DNA of 48,971 nucleotides, from contig ADNK01003026.1 in NCBI GenBank assembly GCA_000320545.1, positions 1 through 48,971 of the forward strand, in the 5' to 3' direction. A program made the translations under genes and the position numbers. Source of the DNA: Bigelowiella natans CCMP2755 (taxonomy: Eukaryota > Cercozoa > Chlorarachniophyceae). Within the stretch, counting starts at the first letter, position 1. Each line of letters begins with the position of its first letter. Below the pieces are notes generated by a model. That model worked only from the letters and a program-made list of their open reading frames with translations. It made no database searches and was not told the origin of the DNA. Shown here piece by piece: positions 36,825 to 47,897 of this stretch.

Positions 36825-38004
36825 CGTTGGCAGCCATATTTAGGGTATGGGTGCCTGTATTCAGCAACTTCAAGGCCGTCGTCTTTGATCTCCTCATACT
36901 CTCTCAATTTTTGCAATCGGGTCCCTGTGCAGTGTAATTCATTTGAATGACAACTTTTCCGTTTAGTTTGGTGACTGACAACACGTAGCACGAACCATTG
37001 AGATTTGAAATTGCCCAGTGAAGGAGTGGAGATTTACCCCACCCCTTTCTTCCAGGGCCAAGAGGATCCTTCCCTGGATCATCGAGGCCAATCAGCACAA
37101 TGGAGTAGTTGTGGTCTTTGTCACATCCCCGACACTATTTTATAATTAGGAAGAGAAGGATGAGGCTGAGGAGGAGGACGGGCAAGCGAGTGCTAAATAT
37201 TATGGAAATATTAATTTGCCATGTAGCAAAATTCAGCTATGGCTTTTGAAACGTCGTCGTTTATAGTAGCAGGAAACTATCAGAGGATGATATAGTAATC
37301 AAGAATCCGTTGTTACTACAAAAACATCAGAAAGAGCATAAATTTTGATCCACCCTTTGTTCGGTTAGTTGTTCTTTCACCCACGCCCTACCCGAATAGC
37401 AGGGGGATGGTAAGTTTCGTCGAGATTAAATTCTGTGTCTTCACATTTTGAGCCCGTCCAGAGTGGCCCATAATCGTATCTCGAAACATAGAAAAGAAAG
37501 AACAAAAAGGCGGGTGCAATGTGAGATGAGATCAAGCACCTTTTTGACATTGCACGATAACACTTGCGACAGCAATAGCAGCAGAATTGGCGTCGATATG
37601 CAATAGCTGCTTTTTATGATTCTACCCAAAGTCGACTTCTAGTCTTGGTGATATCCGTGGTACACCCATCAGATCATATCTAGAGCTTAGAAACAACAGA
37701 TCGACCAGGTCACCATCTGCATCTTTCATTGGCTTCACTCCGAAATCGCTTCTGCATAGAGTAGCGTGGAATTAGTTACGTTTGGTTGTAAATATTGACT
37801 GGTGCAAACTAGTTGCTTATTGTATGTAGTCCCAAAACAACTAGATTCAGCAAAGAAGAAGAAGAAGAAGAAGAAGAAGAAGAAGAAGAAGGGAGAAAAG
37901 ACATACGATGATCCAAATTGTGAAAGTGTAAGAGAAGGTTATTATAGTGCTTTCAAAACTACAAAATTCTTAGATCGTGTGCATAATTCGTTGCCGTTAC
38001 TCTC

Positions 38005-38040
<36 letters not shown>

Positions 38041-38154
38041 CCTCTCTCTGCTGTGGCATGCTGCTTATTATTACCCCTGTACTGAACTTGCAAATGACGA
38101 TGATGATGCAATAGCGATAACGAAGCAAAAAAATTGGGCAGATGATTCTCTCAT
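36252..38154 (-). CDS. Secreted PEBP-family (phosphatidylethanolamine-binding) protein
   Basis: PEBP-fold proteins bind anionic ligands and regulate kinases or proteases. Exons (complement): 38154-38083 (signal-peptide exon, tentative), about 37731-37626 (or 37751-37626), 37479-37392, 37134-36996, 36924-36825, 36670-36616, 36491-36426, 36329-36252. The core order matches the family: PRISPRLEVDFG, LDETYHPPAIR, YSIVLIGLDDPGKDPLG (CR1 region), SPLLHWAISNLNG, EYRHPYPKYGCQRYSLIA (CR2 region) and the C-terminal RRNWPLQAWIDV. CR1 reads LDDPG, not DPDAP, and CR2 has QRY where HRY is usual. CRGCD adds a cysteine pair just before CR1. The first exon encodes MRESSAQFFCFVIAIASSSS, a good signal peptide, but its junction to the next exon needs an acceptor at 37732. 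An unspliced alternative end runs to 36342. Confidence 0.75.
37852..37890. repeat. (GAA)n tract
   Basis: A run of AAG/GAA trinucleotides inside the first intron of the PEBP model; on the sense strand it reads CTT. Confidence 0.9.
38000..38048. repeat. (CT)n microsatellite
   Basis: CTCTCT run with occasional CCCT interruptions, also in the first intron of the PEBP model. Confidence 0.9.
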
Positions 38155-38462
38155 TGGCAGGGAAAAGGCATCAAGGGTTCGAAAAGCACCCATACACGAG
38201 TCCTAGCTGGAAAGAAAGAAAATGTAAGTAAGCTCTTTGTAGCAACAAACTACTCAACTATTGTTGAATGCATCTTGAGTTTACAGCATAAAAACTAAAG
38301 CGTAAGTATTTTCAGAAAGTATTTATGATTAGTATGCTGCTCAATATTCTGTCTCCTTGTCCATGCCACCATAGTAGTTGCACTTGGAGAAAGTATTTGA
38401 GAGGGGAGGGGTGTGACGTACCTGCCACGTGCAGCGAAGTGGCTTTGGACCTGGCAACATTC

Positions 38463-38546
38463 CGGCAACAATAATACATCGGCAACAATTCGGCAACAAT
38501 AATTCATCGGCAACAATTCGGCAACAATAATACATCGGCAACAATT
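38463..38546. repeat. 28-bp minisatellite, three copies
   Basis: Three head-to-tail copies of a 28-bp unit that itself holds two CGGCAACAAT words; only one or two bases differ between copies. It lies in the intergenic space upstream of the PEBP gene. Confidence 0.93.
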
Positions 38547-38677
38547 CACCATCATCGTATAGGCCTATTGAGAAAGCAGACTGTTGTTGTTGTTGTAGTA
38601 GTTATCGATATTGATTACTCGTCGGACTACTATCCATTCTATTTTGTACTAGATCATCTACGATAATATCTACGAAG

Positions 38678-39028
38678 ATGACTGTTGATGCCGTTTCTAC
38701 AATTGCATCTGCTAGATCTACATGTACGTACTACGCGCTGTTTACTACGATACTGACAGAGAGCGTTTCTGATTCTAGGAAGAGCGTTTCTGATAGAGCG
38801 TTTCTAGATTCCTAGTACTGCTCTTCCAGACGAGAACTGGCTTGGAAAATCTTGCATGATCAGACAATAATCTTACGGCGACAGACGACGTACGATGGCT
38901 GCTCCTTGCCCCCTACTACAACTTCTACTACTACTACTACTACTACTACTACCGTATTAGCAGATCTGATCAGATCAGTTGATGGTCGTCGCTGTCAAGT
39001 TGAGTCACCTGTAGGATTCTTCTCCAAG
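38678..39028 (+). CDS. Possible short spliced ORF, product unknown (partial)
   Basis: An ATG at 38678 opens 15 codons that end at a strong donor (T|GTACGT). An acceptor at 38963 restores phase into 21 more codons (LIRSVDGRRCQVESPVGFF) ending at a GTATTT donor at 39029. I could not find a convincing third exon, and no family is recognised. It might be a 5' non-coding portion of the downstream EDR2-like transcript or a chance chain. Confidence 0.25.
38749..38815. repeat. Triplicated AGAGCGTTTCT word
   Basis: Three copies of AGAGCGTTTCT within about 55 bp, two followed by GAT. A small local duplication in the intron of the tentative 38678 ORF. Confidence 0.75.
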
Positions 39029-39383
39029 GTATTTATTAGCGTCCTCCTGTAGTATTTATGCTTCTCCAGTAGATCTATCAGCTGCAGTTGAACAGTTACT
39101 TAAATTATGATTCTGCTCTACGTTATATTGGTGTTGATATTCAGCGATTATACGAATAGAAGGGAAGAATAAAAGAGACAAGGAATGGCCCTGGCGCTCC
39201 CTAAAAAAGAGCATTTTCGCTGGTTGTGAAAATTGCCCGAGTGATTAGAAATAGCAGTTTTATATGTGATATGAATTACTTTTTATGTTTTGATAATCAA
39301 GGAGTTGAGGAGTTTAAACTGGACTTTAGCAGCATTCGTTATCATAAACCCCAGTATCAATCGCAGCAACATAACAAATTGTG

Positions 39384-41743
39384 ATGGGTTGCAGCGACTC
39401 TAGATATAAAGATGGGATCATTTCCCATCCCGGTGGATTATACGATGACAATTATGAGGCTCAAAACTATTCTGCCCACGACGGTGACGAGGAGGAAGGG
39501 GAGTCATCAGATACATTTGCTAACTCCTCCTCGTCGTCACTACATGATGAAGACACTTTCCCACCCGTAGAACCTTTTGAAGAAAGGGAGCAACTTGTGG
39601 AAGAGGAGGGGGATGACGATGATACCACTATTGTTTTCCATCATCATCATGAGGAAGACGCCCAACAACAACCAAAAAAACAACAACCACAACGACAACA
39701 GCAGGAACTTCACATACCAGCTGATGAAACAACGCAGGGAAAGAAGAGAGTCAGAAACGTGAATGTCCATCAAGATATTGTCAACAAAAAGATTCTCGAC
39801 GACACCAAAAAGCAGGCAGCAGCAGTAGTAGTAGCATCTGCATCATCAGCAGCATCAGTATATAAGAAGAAGAGAGAGGTCTCCAAGAAAAATCCAACGA
39901 TTAGAGAAAAGAATAATTGTTATATTGACGGAAAAGACAGTAATAATAGAGGTGACAAAATGGCCATGCAGGAAGCAGCATCTCCCTCCCCCCCAACCAA
40001 GCACACTACTTCTACTATGCAAGGAATCTTCAGATCGATGGGAAGAGTAGCTGGAGGGAAGTAATAAATTAGCTTCTGAATTCATCCACTCCGTCCTACT
40101 TCTTATTTTTGAATAATGATGCAAATACTTTTCCTTCAATCTGCTATTTTGCCTTCATACCTAGCACCGCTGCTGCTGCCCCTAGTTATTATTTATGTCG
40201 TAGTTTTTCATTCATCATGATCATGATCATCTTGTTATTCTATCTATACTTAGATGGTCAGAACCCATAGCAAGTAGCTATATGGTTCGTTCGGCAAATT
40301 ACATGAAAAAAAAGGTGATATTAATTATTATCTAAAACAAAGACATAAGAACGTGGCAAATGCAAGAAGAAAATTTCACACTTAATTCTTCTGATTCTTG
40401 TTATAATTTGACTTTTTTTGCCTTGATTACACTCTCTGGATAACAACTCTTACCTAATGAATGCTTGGTCCTCTTTCGCACATAATATTTTTAATATCTA
40501 GAAAAAGATTGAATCCGGGAAAATGCTATTCCGACTCGTTCATACAGAGATAGTGAAGGTCTGCTATTTGTACTGATTTGCTATTTCTCAACTTCTCTCA
40601 TAATTTTATATTTTCCCTCCCCTCACATCTCCCCCCTCTGCGCACTCTCTTCCTCCCTCTCTTTGTGTAGTCATAATGCATATGTCTATCTCTTTATTCT
40701 TGTCCTGTAGTCTCGCAAGGGGTGTATATCATCAGCATCCCAAACACCAGGAACGTGGTACAGCAATCATAAGGTTGGTAAGTAGTAACAGCAAGAATAA
40801 CAAGATAAAGAAGAAGTGTAGTAGATGTTGTAGAATCAATTCACAAGATCTTTTCTTATTTCTGGCTACATGCATCCGTTCTCATGCGCATATTTATGTT
40901 TGATTATTTCATTATCTTCACGCACTCTAATGTTTCTCCATTCTCGCAACGAAAAGGAACTCATTCCGGGGGATTCTTTCTTGCTAGTGCTAAACTTACA
41001 AGTAGTAGTTCCAACTATAAATAAAGTTTTAATACGAAATATCATTCAATTGCTATCTGCACGCCTCGCGAAGAATAGAACTTTTAAGCGCTTTTAAAGA
41101 ATACAATATGTTGTCAGCTGATTCACTCCATGTGCTTTGTGACTAATTTTTGATGATCTTGGTATTAACTCATTGGTACAACACAAATACTCATCAGCTA
41201 CGAAGTTTGGCAACAAATGTGATTTCGTATCATCTCATGGATGATGATCATCATGCCAAAGAGTACGTACCAATATAAACAATATCAGTTCTTCTATTTT
41301 TATTGTTATCAAAATATGTTGTCTTTCTCTATCGTAGGTGTGTGTGTGTGTGTAACCACCTCGTGTAATCATATTTTCTTATTTTTTATTGTTGGTCATC
41401 GGCGCTTGTTCTTCATCGCTTCAATATTCCTTTTGATAAGGAATAATCTTTATGCAATTACTTTAAAACAACAACGGGTATCAATTCTTTGCTCACCTTC
41501 CTCGCAGACTGAAGAGTGGCAACCCGAGTGCAAGGCTATTGCGCAAACTACTTTCGGTGATGATGATGATGATGATGATGAAGATGATGATGACATACAA
41601 ATATGATCTTCTACCGATGTTTTCCTGATGTTAACACCCATTTTTGTCTGATAGTCATCATCATCCTCATCCTCATGATATTTCACATTTTTCTTCTTGA
41701 GTCTGCTCATAGATCTGATCTATGATCAGAATTTGCGCATCTG

Positions 41744-41819
<76 letters not shown>

Positions 41820-42805
41820 AACACGCCGCTGCGTTCTTATTTCTTCCATTTTTCTCTCTTTCTTTTGGCATTCACCACAATATTTATAGCCCGACACAAG
41901 GGATGTATGGCGTGATTCAAGGATAAAAGTAGTAGTACTTTACGCTCACATCGCTTAAAGAATATTAGTAGAGAAGATTCGATTGAAGAGAGTATGGCCA
42001 TTGAATATACCAATACGTACACCTTTTACTAGTACTTTCAACTACCATTTCTCTCTTGATACTCCAAAAGGAGTAAACAACAGATGTGCATGTTTGATTT
42101 CAAAGCAAAGACTCTACATACTTCCTGTACGATGAACTTACTTCTCTGATTTCGTCTCTGCGAATATTCATTATCATATGTTTGATAAATTGTCAAAATT
42201 TCAATGTATATTAAAATATTCATTGATATGCAGATGATTCCACGCATTATAGAAGCTCCATTCGTTGTTCGGTAGTATATCTACTATTACTACTATAACT
42301 ACTTCTTCTTCTTCTACTACTACTACTACTACTATTAATCTACTATAATCAACTAGTAATATATTCTACCACTAATTTATAACTATTGGTATATAGCTCA
42401 TAAATCGGTAGTACCATTTCAAGAGATGATAGTCTATGTGGCCAGTGAATATATGATGGTGTTATGGGGTTACGTGCAAACACACACACAATATATATTA
42501 CATATAAATCATATATAATATAGGATGGCAGTGTCCTCCCGCCCTGTAATTATCGGACGTAAAGTCTCTTGCAAGGTGAGTGATACTTAATCAGGAGTAT
42601 TTGTTGTACTGGTGATGAGATTTTGTTGTTCGTCATTCCTTATCATCAAAATAGAATCTAGTCAAATGGTGAAAAAAGAAATATGTCATCTGAGATCATT
42701 TTTTCTATTTTGCACATTATCATCGTGATAGTACCACATGTCGGGCAAATATGCGGAGATAAAGTGTAATTTGGATTCATCATCTGTTGCTGCAGCGGTA
42801 ATATG

Positions 42806-42850
<45 letters not shown>

Positions 42851-43212
42851 TTTATTCCACCATCGGAGCCATTACGTTATTATTTTCTTTGTTTGATTTA
42901 GGCAATAAAGCTTGCGCACAAATGGTCTACTAAGATCGTGTGCGAGCTGGTAGCAACAACAACATCGAAAAACAGCAACCACTCAATACATCTCTAATGT
43001 GTGCTCCTTTCATTCAATTACTCACGCATATGCACATACGCACGCAGAGAAAGATACGAAGGGGGGGAGGGGGGATACAGAGAGGAAGAGGGGAATATCG
43101 TACTGTATTCCCTCATTTTTGTTCTTGATGACCAGGTATGGCTATTAGAAGGGCAAAATATCAAAGAGCTTCCAGAGCAACTATTGGCGGGTGATATCAT
43201 CGTTAACTATTG

Positions 43213-43213
<1 letters not shown>
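39384..43213 (+). CDS. EDR2 C-terminal (DUF1336) domain protein with N-terminal acylation motif
   Basis: Member of the EDR2_C/DUF1336 family, which in plants includes ENHANCED DISEASE RESISTANCE 2 and small lipid-linked proteins. Exons: 39384-40060, 40254-40314, 40502-40558, 40711-40773, 40957-41025 (or -41001), 41198-41226, 41508-41556, 41890-41928, 42234-42271, 42524-42575, 42732-42797, 42902-42949, 43136-43213; 441 aa. Family blocks in order: WSEPIASSYMVRSANYMKKK (W..P....F.VR...Y..dk.K); SGKMLFRLVHTEIV; GDSFLLVLNLQ; DTRDVWRDSRIK then MIPRIIEAPFVVR; RPVIIGRKVSCKY; YAEIKCNLDSSSVAAAA; and the ending EGQNIKELPEQLL. The start MGCSDS fits N-myristoylation at Gly2 with palmitoylation at Cys3, as in several plant DUF1336 proteins. 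The first 225 residues are acidic and low-complexity, with no START or PH domain. The 41198 exon (29 nt) keeps phase but is poorly conserved. Confidence 0.86.
41747..41815. repeat. (AC)n(AT)n compound microsatellite
   Basis: AC run followed by AT run in the EDR2-like intron before 41890; fourth or fifth instance of this order in the window. Confidence 0.95.
42808..42846. repeat. (GA)n microsatellite
   Basis: Pure GA run inside the EDR2-like intron after 42797. Confidence 0.92.
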
Positions 43214-43248
<35 letters not shown>

Positions 43249-43733
43249 CTCATATTCCATTAAATTATATTATTTATATAGAAAGTAGAGGGGGGGTGCA
43301 GAGAAAGAAAGCTGTGCGGAATATACTATAAATCGCGAAACTGAACTCTACTAAATTAATTTGAATGTGTGTGCGTGTAGGTGTGTGCGTGTGTGCGTGT
43401 GTTTGTGTCTTGGGAAGTGACAATCATGATAATCATCATCATCATAATCATCATCATCATCATCATGATTTCTACCACCACCCATCACCGCTGATCAGGT
43501 ATCCGATTAGATCGTATTGCCTTCAATCTGGTAAGTAAGTAAGTAAGTACGAGTGTACACGATAGGGAATCTGTTACTAGATCAGCCAAGGAAGACCTAC
43601 TGTACTCATTGTCCTTGAAGCTGTGTCGCTTTCTACCCTCTCTTCCATTATCGTTTTAATCAGTTTTAAAGGATGGATGTGTCAATGTTGTTTGTGTTGG
43701 TTTTGATAACACTATGTTGGTATCTGTGTTCAT

Positions 43734-43771
<38 letters not shown>

Positions 43772-43899
43772 CGTCTGTTGTTGCGACTGATTCAAGGCTA
43801 GAAAGTTATGCCCCACTGCTAAAGTTATGGATGTGCCAGAGGTTAATTCATGTTCGTTGTACTCTTCCTTTTTCTTCCTCTTCTTACATTTTGTAGCAT
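43214..43899. other. 3' flank of the EDR2-like gene
   Basis: Contains AC (43215-43243), GTGTGCGTGT, CAT/ATC (43434-43465), GTAAGTAAGTAA (43530-43548) and AT (43738-43770) tracts. I see no conserved coding segment. Confidence 0.5.
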
Positions 43900-44820
43900 C
43901 TACATCATGAAACATGCATTCTGGGTCTCTGCAATAGACACCACTTCAGAGAATGATGACATTGTGAGAAGCACACAGCTGCTCATTTTTTTTCACCAAA
44001 ACATCTTCTGGAGAGGTTTGTAGCCATCCCCGTGATCGTCACAATCACACTTACCATGAGCATCACTCATGATGGATATCATCAGCACCGTTCGGCGAGC
44101 AGAAGTGGACGTGCAAATGCTGGCACCTCTCCTTCTTCACAACACTTGTCATCGTCGTCTTCAAGCCGCCGCCGCCCATTCTCTGCCGCTGATGGGACCA
44201 AAAGTGGCAGTGGTAACAGCAGCAGCAGCAGCCGCCGCAAGAGCATTGCTCAATAGAACGTTTACAACAATTGGTCAAAGTGAAGCACAAGCAGAACATC
44301 AGAGAGGGTGCACTTCTCTGGATGAACTGATGATGGTGGCACTGCTAGACTGCGCTACTGCACGTAAGCGTGTGGAGCAATCATCAAATTCACATTCATT
44401 CTGAAGTCACTTTTGCCATCATTGTCACATCTTGCAAATGTGGGACCAACTCGCCCAGAATTTTGCGCAGGAATGATCATAATGACTGCAAGACCAAGTG
44501 AATGTTGCAACGAAATCAAGACAAAGTTAACGATAGGATGTTGGGATGCGGCGTCCAAGTGATCTAGCAATATGTGGATAGCATTGAGTGAGTCATGCAT
44601 CCTTCTTTGCTAGTTTGTCAAGCTGCCACCCATGCATGCTGGCATGCCATCTAGCCAAATAGCCATGCATCGCAGGTGTACTGCATGGCCTTCGCTTGGG
44701 CAGCACAGAGCGCAATAACTGTGGGCATGCTTGTTGATCATTGCGTGTTGCCGATGGATCAATGGTGTGACCGTACATGTGGGTGTACGTACGTATGCGA
44801 CATGTCTAAATGTCACATTC

Positions 44821-45395
44821 AACACAAATATCGTAAGCTGTGCTGTCCATAATAGATATATAATGTATTGCATGTCTATCATGTCCGTGGCGGCACATGG
44901 GTGTACGTACGCATGTATTATAGACATGTAATACCATATATATATATATACTATATATTTGATATTCGCAAAGCTGCGCGCAAAGCACGACATGCTAGAC
45001 CAAATCATGATGCATTTTGATGCATGCAACATGTGACCAAGGAAACAAACAGACACAATTTAAGCGCTGTAGCCGCTGCATTGCACAGCTACATTAGGAT
45101 GACCATTGAAAAATTTAAACATTTCATTACATCCGTCTCATATATGATACAGTATTACTGTGTCTATTATAAGTTATAGACATGTAATACCATATATATA
45201 CTATGTATATGATATTACTATGTCTATTACATGTGATGATGATGTCTAGAATGTCATGTCATGCAAACACAAAAATCGTAAGCTGTGCTGTCCGTGGCGG
45301 CACATGGGTGTATGCATGTAATAATAATGTCTAGAATGTCATATCATGCATGCAAACACAAAAATCGTAAAGCTGTGCTGTCCGTGGCGGCGGAT
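44821..45395. repeat. Repeat unit of about 90 bp, three copies (one interrupted)
   Basis: Units start AACACAAA-ATCGTAAGCTGTGCTGTCC and continue with GTGGCGGCACATGGGTGTA. Copies begin at 44821, 45266 and about 45354. In the first copy about 36 bp, ending in a second TGTCC, separates the two halves. Between the last two copies the spacer contains ATGTCTAGAATGTCAT, also found just before the second copy. Confidence 0.85.
45025..45145 (+). repeat. Dispersed island element, copy C
   Basis: Closest to copy B at 14397: shares GAAACAAACAGACACAA, AAGCG-TG-AGC, AGCTACA, ATTAGGATGACCATTG, AAA-ATTTAA and TTCATTACATCCGTCTCAT. It is about 30 kb from copy B but in the same orientation and the same type of junction. 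Confidence 0.9.
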
Positions 45396-45640
45396 AAACG
45401 CGGCATCATCATTACAAACCTGCAATTGTGCGCAACACCAGCGCAGTTTGACAGGTGTGTGATGTGTAAGTAATATCACACACGACAGCAATGTAACTTC
45501 GCACAGTGTTAGGCTTCGCTCCACGTACGGACACGCAACATAATATATTACAGTCTACATATTGCTCTACTAAATTTTCAGTCATGGCAGTGTGTCGGAG
45601 TATTTGTAATCGAAGGGTTTGCTACTTCCTGTACGAGTTT

Positions 45641-47096
45641 TCAGGAAATAACACACGGGACATCACATGTTTCACATTGCTGGTTGTCGATGTAGCCTTC
45701 AAATTGAAAGTACTGTTTCGGAGTCTTGGAAGCTATAGTATGTACTACTTTAGTTCCTATTCCATGCACCCTCTGGCGATTTCTACTGCTAAGTTTGTAA
45801 CCCACTTTGCCAAAAGACTTCGGCTGCTGCTGCTTATAATTTGGATTACAAATATCACTTTTACTACTGTTACTATTACTATTGTTACTATTGCTATTAT
45901 TATTGGGTAACACATACTGACAATTGTGGATGGACTTGTTGTCATACTTTGACGACCTAGTTGTGGAATTATCATGGCGGTTCCTTCCTTTGTTTGCGGA
46001 TCTATTCTTCTTCTTATTGTTGCTCTTGTTCTTATTCGATGATTGTAGCAGGACGCTTATGTTTTCCTTTGGGGGAAGCAATAGCTCAAACTCAAAGGGG
46101 CAGGATTCTTCATCTATTTGGTCAACAGTCGTTATCTTGTTAATTTCATCCCAGTCATCGTGGTTACTACAATGTTTTCCTCCCCCTCCTCCTCCTCGTT
46201 CCTGGTCATCCTCGTTCTCCAAAATATTGATAATGCTATCAACGTACTCGACAGAGGACATCCTAACCCTAGATTCTTTCTTTTTCCCTCCGTGTACTTC
46301 TGTTTCTTCTGTTCTTTTGGACCCATCATCTTCAGACTGTTGATCGCCTTGGTACAACTCCTTCTCTTCTCTTTCCAGGACTTTTATTATCTCGTCCACG
46401 TACATGCTGGACGCTGACATAGATGCTGCTATCTTTCGAGCTTTTCGAATCGCTTCGTTCAATCTTGATGATTCCTCTTTATTGCCCTTAACACCGCTGT
46501 CTAGTGCTGAAAAACTCTTATCTATTGACGATGCATCACCAATCATTTTCTCTGGTTTAGATGGCGTTTCTATGTTGAGGAGTCCATTCCCATTCTCGTC
46601 GTTTCTACCGCCTCTGCTGTTATCCACTTTGGGGGGGGGGCCTTTGGAAGATGATGATGCATTGTCTTCGCTGTATTCTGCTGCCGAATTAGCTTCAGCA
46701 CTTATTTTCTTGGGGGGTGTCCCTGTCGAGATTAATGGTGGCAATGGAAACGGAACAACGCTGATTGGAGGCTTGTGCATCATCTGCGCATGCCTGTCCC
46801 CGTTACTACTCTTAACACTTGGCAGGGGATTGATTTTGCCTATTTATATATTTACGATTGGACATAAGAAGATTGCATTTGTCACGTAGTAATAGTATAT
46901 GAACACGTACCTGTAGGACAACCTGAAGAGGGTAATGAGTGGGGTGATACTGCAGCAGCAATTGTTCCTGCCTGCGTGTAAGAAGAAGGAAAATGAACAA
47001 CAATCGCAACGGGGCAAGGATTCCAATAAAAGCAAGGTTACGGTTTGATTCTAATTGTACCCTCGAAGAACTCAAACGAGATTCTGAATCTTGCAT
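45641..47096 (-). CDS. Unrecognised low-complexity protein with duplicated YVDxII motif
   Basis: Three exons (complement): 47096-47061, 46971-46911, 46839-45641; GT-AG, in phase, about 431 aa. The last exon alone is open for 399 codons, far beyond chance here. I do not recognise the family. The N-terminal third is proline/serine-rich. The middle has two copies of a short motif, SSMYVDEIIKVLEREEKE and SSVEYVDSIINILENEDD, each followed by an acidic, glycine- or glutamine-rich spacer. An acidic patch (VDQIDEESCPFEFELLLPP) is followed by an Asn/Lys-rich stretch and a basic tail (YKLSSRNRQRVHGIGTKVVH). No membrane segment or catalytic motif is visible. A scaffold or nucleic-acid-associated role is possible but unsupported. 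The start codon may be part of an internal exon because an AG lies directly before it. Confidence 0.62.
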
Positions 47097-47138
47097 CTGT
47101 TGACAGACAAGTATGTGACGGCATGTGGTATTTTTCAG

Positions 47139-47405
47139 AAAGACATTTTTAATGCCATTAGAACAGCTTGTTCCAACAAAACTACTTTGATTTGTTTATA
47201 TGTCGCACCTTCATCCAACAACAAGGTGCAAGTAAACAACAATCCGAACGTCCTGTGTGTAAAGGAAAGATGCCACCTCCTCTTCCTATCGAAGTACTGC
47301 TACTATTCGTTTCGAATGATGATTTCAAGTACAGCTCGTAGTCCGGCAACACTATCAAGTATATCTGGACAAATGGATGCGATTGATGATATTAATTGGG
47401 AATAA
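47139..47405 (+). other. Possible plus-strand 3' exon(s), product unknown
   Basis: After an acceptor at 47138 the frame is open for 88 codons and stops at TAA 47405, ending in SSISGQMDAIDDINWE. An internal donor after SSNNK (47224) and an acceptor near 47300 would shorten it in frame. The C-terminus looks protein-like, but no upstream exon is evident and the region lies at the 5' end of the minus-strand gene. Treat as unproven. Confidence 0.25.
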
Positions 47406-47799
47406 TGGAATGTCGCAGAGAAGATTAGCGTATTTTAAGCTTGGGTAGTTTTATTAGGTATGAGAAATCTCGACGGAACATTTAGACTATTCATATCATA
47501 TGTTCATACGACAAGAACATGATCATGTCTTTCTCTAAATAACTCTGTCATTTTCCTCCAATAATGGATCTGTTTAAAGAGCTTCTCCTGTACATATTCT
47601 CTTGCAAGGAAGATCATCGAAGGACTTACTAGTTTGACATTGAATTGGTGTCGCAAGAGGATTTTGCAAGAAGTTTCAGAAATAGCGACGACAATCGATA
47701 TACTATTAAAAGAAATGAATTATTTGTATGTCGCAGCACTTAAATAGATGTAGTTTATAAGGTACAATGGAAGGATAAGCTGTGGAGAAATTAGACCTA

Positions 47800-47896
47800 C
47801 TGATCTGATCATGCATTAAATGCCTTCATCATCATCATCATCGTCATGCTGATCTGATCATGCATTAAATGCCTTCATCATCATCGTCATCGTCAT
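47800..47896. repeat. 49-bp tandem duplication
   Basis: Two copies of CTGATCTGATCATGCATTAA followed by ATGCC and an ATC/GTC trinucleotide tail, period 49 bp, just upstream of the hypothetical ORF at 47898. Confidence 0.93.
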
Positions 47897-47897
47897 C

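Larger units (their letters stand above)
43900..45540. other. TGCATG-rich intergenic island at a convergent junction
   Basis: Between the 3' ends of the EDR2-like gene (plus) and the unrecognised gene at 45641 (minus). Rich in CATGCATG, TGTACGTACG and GCATG words. It carries copy C of the dispersed element and a repeat of about 90 bp. A 111-codon ORF at 44072-44404 is alanine-rich and overlaps other ORFs in every frame; I do not call it a gene. Confidence 0.75.

Noticed and set aside
40061-40064. TAA as the end of a separate acidic protein at 39384-40064
   Set aside because: GTAATA here is a donor; splicing to 40254 restores phase and opens the first conserved DUF1336 block.
42399-42470. Exon-like open segment HKSVVPFQEMIVYVASEYMM between EDR2-like exons
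   Set aside because: Its phases do not fit its neighbours, while direct joining 42271|42524 gives the spacing expected from the family.
44069-44404. 111-codon alanine-rich ORF
   Set aside because: Lies in an island, is driven by GCA/GCC repeats, and overlaps ORFs on the other strand; no motif.
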